Origin: ZC4RG20 sp964553875
Lineage (GTDB): Bacteria; Pseudomonadota; Gammaproteobacteria; Steroidobacterales; Rariloculaceae
Reading direction: 5' to 3'
Assembly: GCA_964553875.1 (NCBI GenBank)
Contig: CAZKNH010000004.1
Span: 1-64,000 of the forward strand
DNA: 64,000 nucleotides
Part shown: one piece after another, positions 48,397 through 56,984 of the stretch
Layout of the letters: every line of letters begins with the position of its first letter
Numbering within the stretch: position 1 is the first letter of the stretch
Notes under the pieces: generated by a model
The model's input: the letters and a program-made list of their open reading frames with translations, nothing else
What the model was told of the DNA's origin: nothing
The model's database searches: none
Translations under genes and position numbers: made by a program

Positions 48397-51300
48397 ATGC
48401 GTCTAGCGCATTTCTTCGTCGACCGCCCGATCTTCGCGACGGTGATCGCGATCGTGATCACGCTCGTCGGCGCGTTCTCGTATCCGCTCCTGCCCGTCGC
48501 GCAGTTTCCGCAGATCGCGCCGCCGACGATCAGCGTCGCCGTGACCTATCCCGGCGCATCCGCGGAAATCGTGTCCGAGACCGTCCTCGCGCCGCTCGAG
48601 CAGCAGATCAACGGCGTCGAGAACATGCTGTACATGACGTCGACCGCGGTTGCGAACGGCCAGTCGCAGATCCTCATCGCGTTCGAGCAGGGGACCGACC
48701 TCGATACGGCGCAGGTCCAGGTGCAGAACCGTGTCGCAGTCGCGGAGCCGCGTCTCCCGGAGCAGGTGCGCGCGCTCGGCGTGGTCGTCTCGAAGCAGGC
48801 GCCGGGCTTTCTGATGCTCGTCACGATGAAGTCGTCCGATCCCGACGTCGGCCTCGATTACATGGGCAACTGGGCGAACACGGTCGTGCGCGACCGCCTG
48901 TTGCGCATCGACGGCGTCGGCGACGTGCGCGTGTTCGGCGGCGGCGACTACGCGATGCGGATCTGGATCGACCCCGACCGCGCGGCCGCGCGCAATCTCA
49001 CGGCGATGGAGATCGTGCAGGCGGTCCGGACGCAGAACGTGCAGGTCGCGGCCGGCTCGATCGGCCAGGCGCCGATGGACAAGCACGCGGCCGCGTTCCT
49101 GCTGCCGATCCAGATGCAGGGGCGGCTCGAGGACCCGGCCGAATTCGAGGACGTGATCATCAAGGTCGACGCGAACGGCGCCGTCACGCGGCTCAAGGAC
49201 GTCGGCCGCGCGGAGCTGACCCGTCAGGACTTCTCCGTCAGCGCGTACTCGAGCGGAGGGCTTCCGACGATCGGCATGGCGATCATCGCGCAGCCCGAGT
49301 CGAACGAGCTCGCGGCGGCGAACGCGGTGCTCGCCGAGCTCGAGTCGATGCTGCCCGAGTTCCCTCCGGGCGTGACCTACAGCGTCCCGTACAACCCGAC
49401 CGAGTTCGTCGAGGCGTCGATCGGCGCCGTGCAGCAGACGCTCTTCGAGGCGGTGCTGCTCGTCGTCGTCGTGATCGTCGTGTTCCTGCAGACGTGGCGT
49501 GCCGCGATCATTCCGATCGTCGTGATCCCGGTCGCCCTGATCGGTGCGATGGCCGCGCTGCTCGTGCTCGGCTACTCGCTGAACTCCCTCGCGCTCTTCG
49601 CGCTCGTGCTCGCGGTCGGCATCGTCGTCGACGACGCGATCGTCGTCGTCGAGAACGTCGAGCGGAACATCCGTGCGGGGCTCACGCCGCGCGAGGCCGC
49701 GCACCGGACGATGGACGAGGTGTCCGGTGCGCTGATCGCGATCGGTCTCGTGCTGCTGTCGGTGTTCATCCCGACGGCGTTCGTCTCCGGCATCCCGGGG
49801 CTCTTCTACCGGCAGTTCGCGGTGACGATCTCGGCTGCGGCGGTGATCTCGCTGTTCCTGTCGCTGACGCTGACGCCGGCGATGGCGGCCGTGCTGCTCC
49901 GTCCGCACGCGGCGGGCGACGCGCACGAGGCGCACGGCCCGCGCTGGCTCGTGCCGCTCCGTCGCGCGGGCGCCGCGTTCAACCATTACTTCGACCGGCT
50001 GGGTGAGCGGTACGGGTGGCTGACCGCGAGAACGGTCCGCCACGCCGCGATGATGCTCGTGATCTATGCGGGGCTTCTCGCGATCACCGGCTGGCGCTTC
50101 GCCGCGACGCCGAGCGGCTTCATCCCGGAGCAGGACCAGGGTGCGCTGATCGGCGTGATCACGCTGCCGCCGGGCGCGGCATCCGCACGCACGAACGAGA
50201 TCATGCAGCAGGCGATGGCGATCGTCGAAGACCTGCCCGGCATCGACGAGGTCGTCGCGTTCTCCGGCTTTAACGCGGCGAGCTCGTCGCTCGAGTCGAA
50301 CTCGGGCGCGCTGTTCGCGCGGCTCGCTCCGTTCGAGGAGCGCGAGCGTAACGGCGTGACCGCGGTGGGCCTGAGCCAGGTGCTGACGCAGCGGCTCGCC
50401 GAGATTCAGGGCGCGTCGATCGTCGTGATCCCGCCGCCGACGGTGCAGGGCATGGGCAACGGCGGCGGCTGGCGCATGATGATCCAGGACCGCACCGGCG
50501 CGAACTACGACGCCCTCGAGGCGGCCGCGAACGATCTCGTCGCCGCGGCCGCGGAGCGGCCCGAGATCGTCGGCGCGTTCAGCCAGTTCAGCACCGGCGC
50601 GCCGCGTCTCTTCGCCGAGCTCGACCGCGACAAGGCACAGCTCTTGGGGGTTCATCCCGCCGACGTCTACAGCACGATGAACGTGTACCTCGGGTCGATG
50701 TACGTGAACGACCTGAACCTGTTCGGCCGCACGTATCAGGTCATCGCGCAGGCCGAGCCGACGCACCGCAACGACCGCAACGACATCATGAATCTCCGCG
50801 TGCGCTCGGCGTTCGGCGAGATGGTGCCGCTCGCGTCGGTCGTCGAGCTTAAGGAAGACTCGGGCGCGACGCGCGTGATCCGCCACAACCTGTTCCCGAC
50901 CGCGGACATCCGCGGGCAGGCCGCGCCGGGCTACTCGTCCGCGCAGGCGCTCGACGCCATGGAGGAGCTCGCGGCCGAGCGGCTGCCGGCGGGCATGAGC
51001 TTCGAATGGACCGACATCGCGTTCCAGGAGCGGCTCGCCGGCAACACGGGCATCCTCGTGTTCGGGCTCGCCGTGGTGTTCGCGTTCCTCGTGCTCGCGG
51101 CGCAGTACGAGGCGTTCATGCTGCCCTTGTCCGTGATCCTGATCGTGCCGATGTGTCTCCTCGCGGCGATCCTCGGCGTGAACCTGCGCGGCATGGACGT
51201 GAACATCCTGACGCAGATCGGCCTCGTCGTGCTGATCGCGCTCGCGGCGAAGAACGCGATTCTGATCGTCGAGTTCGCGCGCCAGTACGAGGAGCGGGAC

Positions 51301-51555
51301 GGCATGTCGCGCTTCGATGCGGCCATCGCCGCGGCGCGCACGCGGCTTCGCCCGATCCTGATGACCTCGTTCGCGTTCATCCTCGGCGTGCTGCCCCTTG
51401 CGATCGCGGAAGGGCCGGGCAAGGAGATGCGCCAGGCGCTCGGGACGGCCGTGTTCTTCGGCATGATCGGCGTGACCGTGTTCGGCCTGATCTTCACGCC
51501 GGTCTTCTACGTCGTCTGCCGCAAGCTCGCGACGCTCAAGGGGAGGGCGGCATGA
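48397..51555 (+). CDS. RND (HAE1-type) multidrug efflux transporter
   Basis: A 1052-residue inner-membrane proton-driven pump of the AcrB/MexB group. It begins FFVDRPIFATVIAIVITLVGAFSYPLLPVAQFP, the family N-terminus. The proton-relay Asp pair is in VGIVVDDAIVVVENVERNI (about residue 408), and helix motif RLRPILMTSFAFILGVLPLA is in the second half. The two large periplasmic loops are complete and there is no frameshift. It is the central gene of the adaptor-pump-channel operon, and its TGA overlaps the channel gene start (ATGA). The name HAE1 indicates hydrophobic or amphiphilic drug export in known relatives; the actual substrates are unknown. Confidence 0.95.
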   Translation: MRLAHFFVDRPIFATVIAIVITLVGAFSYPLLPVAQFPQIAPPTISVAVTYPGASAEIVSETVLAPLEQQINGVENMLYMTSTAVANGQSQILIAFEQGTDLDTAQVQVQNRVAVAEPRLPEQVRALGVVVSKQAPGFLMLVTMKSSDPDVGLDYMGNWANTVVRDRLLRIDGVGDVRVFGGGDYAMRIWIDPDRAAARNLTAMEIVQAVRTQNVQVAAGSIGQAPMDKHAAAFLLPIQMQGRLEDPAEFEDVIIKVDANGAVTRLKDVGRAELTRQDFSVSAYSSGGLPTIGMAIIAQPESNELAAANAVLAELESMLPEFPPGVTYSVPYNPTEFVEASIGAVQQTLFEAVLLVVVVIVVFLQTWRAAIIPIVVIPVALIGAMAALLVLGYSLNSLALFALVLAVGIVVDDAIVVVENVERNIRAGLTPREAAHRTMDEVSGALIAIGLVLLSVFIPTAFVSGIPGLFYRQFAVTISAAAVISLFLSLTLTPAMAAVLLRPHAAGDAHEAHGPRWLVPLRRAGAAFNHYFDRLGERYGWLTARTVRHAAMMLVIYAGLLAITGWRFAATPSGFIPEQDQGALIGVITLPPGAASARTNEIMQQAMAIVEDLPGIDEVVAFSGFNAASSSLESNSGALFARLAPFEERERNGVTAVGLSQVLTQRLAEIQGASIVVIPPPTVQGMGNGGGWRMMIQDRTGANYDALEAAANDLVAAAAERPEIVGAFSQFSTGAPRLFAELDRDKAQLLGVHPADVYSTMNVYLGSMYVNDLNLFGRTYQVIAQAEPTHRNDRNDIMNLRVRSAFGEMVPLASVVELKEDSGATRVIRHNLFPTADIRGQAAPGYSSAQALDAMEELAAERLPAGMSFEWTDIAFQERLAGNTGILVFGLAVVFAFLVLAAQYEAFMLPLSVILIVPMCLLAAILGVNLRGMDVNILTQIGLVVLIALAAKNAILIVEFARQYEERDGMSRFDAAIAAARTRLRPILMTSFAFILGVLPLAIAEGPGKEMRQALGTAVFFGMIGVTVFGLIFTPVFYVVCRKLATLKGRAA

Positions 51556-52952
51556 AGAGCATGCGCTCTGCTGCGCTCGCCGTCGCGCTCGCATGCGCCG
51601 GTTGCGCCGTCGGTCCGGACTATCGTGCACCCGAGCCTCCGCCCGCCGCCGTCGCGCCGTTCGCCGGCGCCGACGTGGACCTGTTCCGCCAGGACGCGCC
51701 GCAGCACGACTGGTGGCGGCTCTACGACGACCCGGTCCTCGACGCCGCGATCGGCGAGGCGCTCGACGCGAACACCGACCTGCGCCGCGCGGCCGCGAAT
51801 CTCGCTCGCGCGAGCGCCCTCACCCGCGAGGCGCGCGGCGGCTGGCTGCCGACGACGACGTTCGGCGCGGGCGCGACGAGCGGCCGACAGAATTTCCCTC
51901 AGCAGGGCTTCGCGTTCGAGGACACGATCTACGACATCGGGCTCGACGTGTCGTATCAGGTCGATCTCTTCGGCCGCGTGCGGCGCACGGTCGAGGCGTC
52001 GACGGCCGAGGCCGAGGCGGTCGAGGCTCTCTATCACTCGGTCCAGATCACCGTCGCGGCGGAGACGGCGCGCGCGTACGTCGCGGCGTGCGCGGCGCGG
52101 CTCGAGCTCGCGGCGGCCGAGAGAAGCCTTGCGCTTCAGCGCGAGACGGAGGCACTGACGCAGCGCCTCTACGACGCCGGGCGCGGGACGGCGCTCGACG
52201 TCGCCCGCGCGTCCGCCGCGGCGGAGCAGACGCGCGCGTCGATCCCGACGCTCGAGGCGCAGCATCGGAACGCGCTCTATCGGCTCGCGGTGCTGATGGG
52301 ACGCGCACCGATGGAGTATCCGCCTGCGGCCGCCGAATGTCAGACGCCGCCGGTGCTCGATGCACCGATCGCGGTCGGCGACGGGGCGGCGCTCCTCGCC
52401 CGGCGGCCGGACATCCGCGAGGCCGAGCGCCGGCTCGCCGCTGCGACGGCCCGGATCGGCGTCGCGACCGCGGACCTCTATCCGAGCGTCAGCTTCGCCG
52501 GGTCGACCGGCGCCGTCGCGCTCTCGGCCGGCGACCTCGACAGCGGGGACGCGTCGCGCTGGAGCTTCGGTCCGCTGCTTCGCTTCAGCTTCCCGAATCG
52601 AACGATCGCCCGCGCTCGACTCGCGCAGGCCGAGGCCGACGCGCAAGCCGCGCTCGCGGCGTTCGACGGCGCGTGGCTCAACGCGCTCCGCGAGGTTGAG
52701 AGCGCGCTCGTGGATTACGCGAAGGAGCTCGAGCGGCGCGACGCGCTCTCGGCCGCGCGCGGGCACGCGGAGGATGCGGTGCGGCTCGCGCGCGCGCGTT
52801 TCGACGCGGGACAAGTCAGCTTCCTCGACGTGCTGCAGGCCGACCTCGCGCTCGCGGAGGCCGAGATCGCGCTCGCGCGTTCCGCTGCGCAGACCGCACG
52901 GCTCGAGGTGGCGCTGTTTCTCGCGCTCGGCGGCGGGTGGAGCGAGCGCTGA
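51552..52952 (+). CDS. Outer-membrane efflux channel (TolC/NodT family lipoprotein)
   Basis: A 466-residue outer-membrane factor: lipobox in ACAGC (Cys18), then VGPDYRAPEPP, the NodT-family start. Two related halves of about 200 residues each carry the alpha-barrel repeats (ALDANTDLRRAAANLARASAL, GRGTALDVARASAAAEQTRA, and LARRPDIREAERRLAAATARIGVATADLYPSV). It forms the exit duct of the tripartite pump. ATG at 51552 overlaps the pump gene stop. A hairpin about 16 bases after its stop may end the transcript. Confidence 0.92.
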   Translation: MKSMRSAALAVALACAGCAVGPDYRAPEPPPAAVAPFAGADVDLFRQDAPQHDWWRLYDDPVLDAAIGEALDANTDLRRAAANLARASALTREARGGWLPTTTFGAGATSGRQNFPQQGFAFEDTIYDIGLDVSYQVDLFGRVRRTVEASTAEAEAVEALYHSVQITVAAETARAYVAACAARLELAAAERSLALQRETEALTQRLYDAGRGTALDVARASAAAEQTRASIPTLEAQHRNALYRLAVLMGRAPMEYPPAAAECQTPPVLDAPIAVGDGAALLARRPDIREAERRLAAATARIGVATADLYPSVSFAGSTGAVALSAGDLDSGDASRWSFGPLLRFSFPNRTIARARLAQAEADAQAALAAFDGAWLNALREVESALVDYAKELERRDALSAARGHAEDAVRLARARFDAGQVSFLDVLQADLALAEAEIALARSAAQTARLEVALFLALGGGWSER

Positions 52953-52967
52953 CGAGTCGCTGCTCCC

Positions 52968-53002
52968 CCGACCGATAGCGAACGGCGGCGTTCGCCGGTC
53001 GG
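52968..53002. terminator. Imperfect hairpin after the efflux operon
   Basis: CCGACCG (52968-52974) pairs with CGGTCGG (52996-53002), and GCGAAC (52978-52983) pairs with GTTCGC (52990-52995). There is a bulged ATA on the left side. No T run follows, so it is at best a weak or Rho-assisted end of the efflux operon. Confidence 0.35.
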
Positions 53003-53109
53003 CAAGCGCTGATCGGCGGCGCCAATAGTCTTCGTGTAATCTTCCGTGGACCCTGCGCGTCGGACCCACGTCCGTCGAACGACAAGAAGGAAACGAAACG
53101 GGAGTCGGC

Positions 53110-54903
53110 ATGAGCACGAAGCGCCTCGGTTTGATCTCCATCGGATGCCTTTCGGCGCTTGCGTCGGCATTTGCGGCGGCGCAGACGTCGGCACCGGACG
53201 GTCGGCTCGCGGCCGTCGCCGCGGCGCCCGTGACGGACGACGTGCTCGCGCGGCCGGATCCGGCGGACTGGCTGATGTACAGCCGCACGTACGATGCGCA
53301 GCGCTTCAGCCCGCTCGATCAGATCAATCGCGATAACGTCGCCAACCTCGAGAGGGTGTGGACGAAGCCGCTGCCGCCGGGGACGATCGAGATCATTCCG
53401 CTCGTCTACAAGGGCGTGATGTACCTCGTCACGCCGGGCGGGCGCGAAGGGCCGAGCGAGGTGCTCGCGCTCGATGCGGCGACCGGCGACGAGCTGTGGC
53501 GGTATACGCCCGAGGGCCAGGCCGCGTCGCGTATCAAGGCGCTCGCGATCTATGAGGACATGATCTACTTCACCGCGCCCGCGCCGCGCAATGAGCCGAA
53601 CTCGGTCGTCGCGCTCGATGCCGTAACGGGGGCCGTCCGATGGGAGACCGAGGTCACGGTCGAGACGCATACGTCAGGCGCGATCGTGGCGGACGGCAAG
53701 GTGATCTCGGGCCGCACGTGCAACAGCTCGCGTGAAGAGTGCTACATCGTCGCGCACGACGCGAGGACGGGCGAGGAGGTCTGGCGCTTCTATACCGCGC
53801 CCGGCGCCGGCGAGCCCGGCGACGAGTCGTGGGGCGGCACGCCGCCGAGCGAACGGCGCGCGTCGACGTGGGGATTGCCGGGCACCTACGATCCCGAGCG
53901 CGGGATCGTGTACTGGGGCATCTCGAATCCGATGCCCAATACGCGCGCGGACCGGCACGGCGGCGATCACGAGGCGATACCGCGGCACGCGCCCGCGGAC
54001 CTCTACAGCAACTCCACGGTCGCGCTCGACGTCGATACGGGCGAGCTCGTCTGGTACTACCAGCATTTGCCGGGCGATGACTGGGACATGGACATCAACC
54101 AGGAGAAGGTGCTGATCCGCACCGTCGTCGATCCCGATCCCGAGCACGTGAAGTGGATCAGCTCGAAGCTCGAGCGCGGCGCCGAACGCGACATCGTCGT
54201 CACGGTCGGCGAGGGCGGCGGCATATGGGTTAACGATCGACACACCGGCGAGTTCCTGTGGGCGTCGCCGTTCCCGTACGACACGCCGAACTTCATCCTG
54301 TCGCACATCGACGAGGAGACGGGGGCGACCTATATCAACTGGGATCTCGTGCTCAAGGAGCCGGGCGCGAACAGCCTGATCTGCTACTGGAATACCCGCA
54401 GCTACTGGCCGACGGCGTATCACCCGGGCACGAACTCGTTGTACGTGCCGTACGTCAACCATTGCCTCGACATGACGCGCGCGGTGCCGGGCGGCGCCGG
54501 CGAGCGGCGTACCGGAGCGCTGCGGCCAGGCACGGATCCTGCCCGGTTCGCCGGCCTCGCGCGGATCGACATGACGACCGGAGAGATCCATCGGCTTTAC
54601 GAGGGCAGGGCAGCCGGCGTCGGCGCCGTGCTCGCGACGGCCGGCGGTCTCGTGTTCTGGGGCGACATCGGGCAGGTGCTGCGCGCGTTCGACGTCGAGA
54701 CGGGCGAGATCCTGTGGGAGTCCGAACCGCTCGGCGCGAGCGTGCAGAACAGCACGATCACGTACGCGGTCGACGGCAGGCAGTACGTCGCGGTCGTGAA
54801 CGGCGAGCAGCTGACCGGCGCGGGCCTCCTCGCGCGGCCGGCCGAGTTCACGCTGCCCGAGTTCCGCGGCAACTCGATCAACGTGTTCGCGCTGCCCGAG
54901 TAG
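53110..54903 (+). CDS. Periplasmic PQQ-dependent dehydrogenase (quinoprotein), paralogue 3
   Basis: A 597-residue exported quinoprotein with signal peptide to about residue 25 (ending FAAAQ). The N-terminal WLMYSRTYDAQRFSPLDQINRDN and EVLALDAATGDELWRYTP are typical. It also has YYQHLPGDDWDMD, the segment characteristic of the PQQ methanol/ethanol dehydrogenase group, and GTWD-type blade ends such as AFDVETGEILWESEP. It has more metal-site-like features than the other two paralogues, so an alcohol substrate is plausible. No heme-c motif is present. It is followed by the aminotransferase gene after five bases, so the two are probably co-transcribed. Confidence 0.88.
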   Translation: MSTKRLGLISIGCLSALASAFAAAQTSAPDGRLAAVAAAPVTDDVLARPDPADWLMYSRTYDAQRFSPLDQINRDNVANLERVWTKPLPPGTIEIIPLVYKGVMYLVTPGGREGPSEVLALDAATGDELWRYTPEGQAASRIKALAIYEDMIYFTAPAPRNEPNSVVALDAVTGAVRWETEVTVETHTSGAIVADGKVISGRTCNSSREECYIVAHDARTGEEVWRFYTAPGAGEPGDESWGGTPPSERRASTWGLPGTYDPERGIVYWGISNPMPNTRADRHGGDHEAIPRHAPADLYSNSTVALDVDTGELVWYYQHLPGDDWDMDINQEKVLIRTVVDPDPEHVKWISSKLERGAERDIVVTVGEGGGIWVNDRHTGEFLWASPFPYDTPNFILSHIDEETGATYINWDLVLKEPGANSLICYWNTRSYWPTAYHPGTNSLYVPYVNHCLDMTRAVPGGAGERRTGALRPGTDPARFAGLARIDMTTGEIHRLYEGRAAGVGAVLATAGGLVFWGDIGQVLRAFDVETGEILWESEPLGASVQNSTITYAVDGRQYVAVVNGEQLTGAGLLARPAEFTLPEFRGNSINVFALPE

Positions 54904-54908
54904 CGAAC

Positions 54909-56078
54909 GTGCGGAGCGGAAGGCACTTCCTGCAGATTCCCGGTCCGACGAACGTGCCGGACCGGATCCTGCGCGCGATCGATCGTCCGACCATCGACCA
55001 CCGCGGGCCCGAGTTCGCCGCGCTCGCGCGCGAGGTGCTCGCCGAGATCCGGACGATCTTCAAGACCCGTCACCCCGTCGTGATCTATTCCGCATCAGGC
55101 ACCGGCGCGTGGGAGGCGGCGCTCGTCAACATGCTCGCCCCGGGCGACACCGTGCTGATGTGCGAGACGGGCCATTTCGCGGCCGCGTGGGCGAAGCTCG
55201 CCGCCCGTCTCGGGCTCGACGTCGTCTCGATCGAAACCGACTGGCGGCGGGGCGCCGACGCAGCGGCGATCGAGGCGCGCCTCGCGGAGGACCGTGACTA
55301 CCGCATCAAGGCGGTCTGCATCGTGCATAACGAGACTTCGACCGGTGCGGTGTCGCGGATCGACCGGGTGCGGCATGCGCTCGATATGGCGAACCATCCC
55401 GCGCTCCTCCTCGTCGACACGATCTCGTCGCTCGGCTCGATCGATTACCGCATGGACGAGTGGGGCGTCGACGTGACCGTCGCGGGCTCGCAGAAAGGAC
55501 TGATGCTGCCGCCGGGGCTCGCGTTCAACGCCGTGTCGGACAAGGCGCTCGCGGCGGCGAAGGCCCAGCGCTGCCGGAGCACGTACTGGGACTGGCACGA
55601 GATGCTCGCCGCGAACGCGAGCGGCTTCTTCCCGTACACGCCGTCGACGAACCTGCTGTTCGGCCTGCGCGAGGCGATCGCGATGCTGCTCGAGGAGGGA
55701 CTCGATGCCGTGTTCGCGCGGCACGCTCGCCATGCGGAGGCGACGCGCCGTGCGGTCGACGCGTGGGGGCTCGAGATGTGGTGCGCCGTCCCCGAGGACC
55801 GCAGCAACTCGTTGACGGCCGTACTGATGCCCGACGGTCACGATGCGGACGAGTTCAGACGGAAGACGCTCGCGGCTTTCGACCTGTCGCTCGGTGCGGG
55901 CTTGGGGAAAGTCGCCGGCAAGGTCTTCCGCATCGGGCATCTTGGCAGCTTCAATGACCTGATGCTCGCCGGGACGCTTGCGGGCGTCGAGATGGGGCTG
56001 AAGCTCGCCGGTGTCCCTCATCGGCCCGGCGGCGTCGGACGAGCGCTCGATTATCTCGCCGAGGCGGTCAGCGCCTGA
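54909..56078 (+). CDS. PLP-dependent aminotransferase, serine/alanine-glyoxylate type
   Basis: A 389-residue class V aminotransferase. Predicted to use serine or alanine as donor and glyoxylate as acceptor, giving glycine. It opens with HFLQIPGPTNVPDRILRAIDRPTIDHRGPEF, the AGXT/SGAT signature. YSASGTGAWEAALVN binds the cofactor phosphate, LLLVDTISSLGSIDYRMDEWGVD holds the PLP-binding Asp, and the Schiff-base Lys is in VAGSQKGLMLPPGLAF. GTG at 54909 is five bases after the quinoprotein stop and just before the conserved region. It could dispose of glyoxylate made by GlcDEF. It may instead serve a methylotroph-type serine cycle, but no other genes of that cycle lie in the window. Confidence 0.88.
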   Translation: MRSGRHFLQIPGPTNVPDRILRAIDRPTIDHRGPEFAALAREVLAEIRTIFKTRHPVVIYSASGTGAWEAALVNMLAPGDTVLMCETGHFAAAWAKLAARLGLDVVSIETDWRRGADAAAIEARLAEDRDYRIKAVCIVHNETSTGAVSRIDRVRHALDMANHPALLLVDTISSLGSIDYRMDEWGVDVTVAGSQKGLMLPPGLAFNAVSDKALAAAKAQRCRSTYWDWHEMLAANASGFFPYTPSTNLLFGLREAIAMLLEEGLDAVFARHARHAEATRRAVDAWGLEMWCAVPEDRSNSLTAVLMPDGHDADEFRRKTLAAFDLSLGAGLGKVAGKVFRIGHLGSFNDLMLAGTLAGVEMGLKLAGVPHRPGGVGRALDYLAEAVSA

Positions 56079-56118
56079 CCCGGCCGCCCGGGACCTGGGC
56101 GGCCGGTCAAAACGCAAT

Positions 56119-56133
56119 TGACAATCGTTCGCA
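56119..56133 (+). promoter_or_regulatory. Candidate Fur box over the bfd promoter
   Basis: TGACAAT-C-GTTCGCA matches 10 of 14 arm positions of the 7-1-7 Fur consensus. It overlaps TTGACA (56118-56123), a possible -35 box with CATCCT 17 bases on. It lies 21 bases before the bfd ATG. Fur control of bfd is well known in other bacteria; here it is inferred. Confidence 0.4.
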
Positions 56134-56153
56134 ACGCGCCCATCCTAGGCGCC

Positions 56154-56360
56154 ATGTACATCTGCATCTGCAACGGCCATCGCGACAGCGATATCCGCGA
56201 CGCCGCCCGACGTGAGGGCCTTCGATCCGCCCGGGAGATCTACCGCCGCCTCGGCAAGCCGGTCCGGTGCGGGCGCTGCCTCGAGGTGGCGGCGCAGGTG
56301 ATCGAGGAAGCCCACGCGACGCTTCCCGCCGCCGTGGCCGAGGTTTCCGACGTTGCATAG
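56154..56360 (+). CDS. bfd: Bacterioferritin-associated ferredoxin
   Basis: A 68-residue 2Fe-2S protein that reduces bacterioferritin to release stored iron. The cluster ligands are visible as CIC (Cys4, Cys6) and CGRC (about Cys39 and Cys42), in the typical MYICICNGHRDSDIRDAARREG and GKPVRCGRCLEVA context. It converges with bfr across 77 bases rather than being co-transcribed with it. ATG at 56154 gives the exact family N-terminus. Confidence 0.92.
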   Translation: MYICICNGHRDSDIRDAARREGLRSAREIYRRLGKPVRCGRCLEVAAQVIEEAHATLPAAVAEVSDVA

Positions 56361-56437
56361 CTGGCGCGGACTTCGCCCCCGCACCGTAGTCGCGGTGCTC
56401 GAGCACGCCGGGCTCCTGCCGGTGAGAAGCCCCGACC

Positions 56438-56914
56438 CTATTCCGCCGAGTCGCTCTGCAGCTGAACGTAGTTCGGAAGACCCAAACGCTTTATCAGCTC
56501 GAACTGGGCCTCGAGCTTATCCACGTGCTCCTCTTCGCTAGCGAGGATCTCCTCGAGCAGCCGGCGGGACACGTAGTCGCTCGCGCGCTCGCATAGCGCG
56601 ATCCCTTCCCTGAGCAGTGGAATCGCGAGCTGCTCCTGGCGCAGATCGCACTTCAGGATTTCCTCGACGTCCTCGCCGATGAACAGCTTGCCGATGTCCT
56701 GGAGGTTGGGCAGGCCCTCGAGGAACAGGATCCGCTCGACCAGCCGGTCGGCATGGCGCATCTCGTCCAGGGACTCTTCGTACTCGAACTTTGCGAGCTT
56801 CGTGACGCCCCAATTGCGCAGCATCCGATAGTGGAGGAAGTACTGGTTGATCGCGGTGAGCTCGTTGTAGAGCACCTTGTTCAACATCGCGATTACGTCG
56901 TCGTTACCTTTCAT
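56438..56914 (-). CDS. bfr: Bacterioferritin
   Basis: Iron-storage protein of the 24-mer heme-containing ferritin family, 158 residues. Ferroxidase residues are intact: Glu in LYNELTAINQYFLH, Glu/His in LDEMRHADRLVERI, and Glu/His in ILASEEEHVDKLE. The heme-ligand Met (position about 52, DEMRH) is retained, as is FLEGLPNLQDIGKLFIGEDVEE. ATG at 56914 (MKGNDDVIAML) is the normal family start; the GTG upstream is less likely. The partner gene bfd is encoded opposite it. Confidence 0.95.
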   Translation of the reverse strand: MKGNDDVIAMLNKVLYNELTAINQYFLHYRMLRNWGVTKLAKFEYEESLDEMRHADRLVERILFLEGLPNLQDIGKLFIGEDVEEILKCDLRQEQLAIPLLREGIALCERASDYVSRRLLEEILASEEEHVDKLEAQFELIKRLGLPNYVQLQSDSAE

Positions 56915-56984
56915 GCCTCGCTCGCCGCTCGGAACAACGGACACAGGCTACCACAGGGCAGCGTCCGGACGTGTCGAGCGGGCG

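Noticed and set aside
48403..51630. A 1075-codon open frame opposite the RND pump gene
   Set aside because: It is Arg/His/Glu-rich without any domain pattern and mirrors the codon use of the pump gene. Such long antisense frames are expected in very GC-rich DNA.
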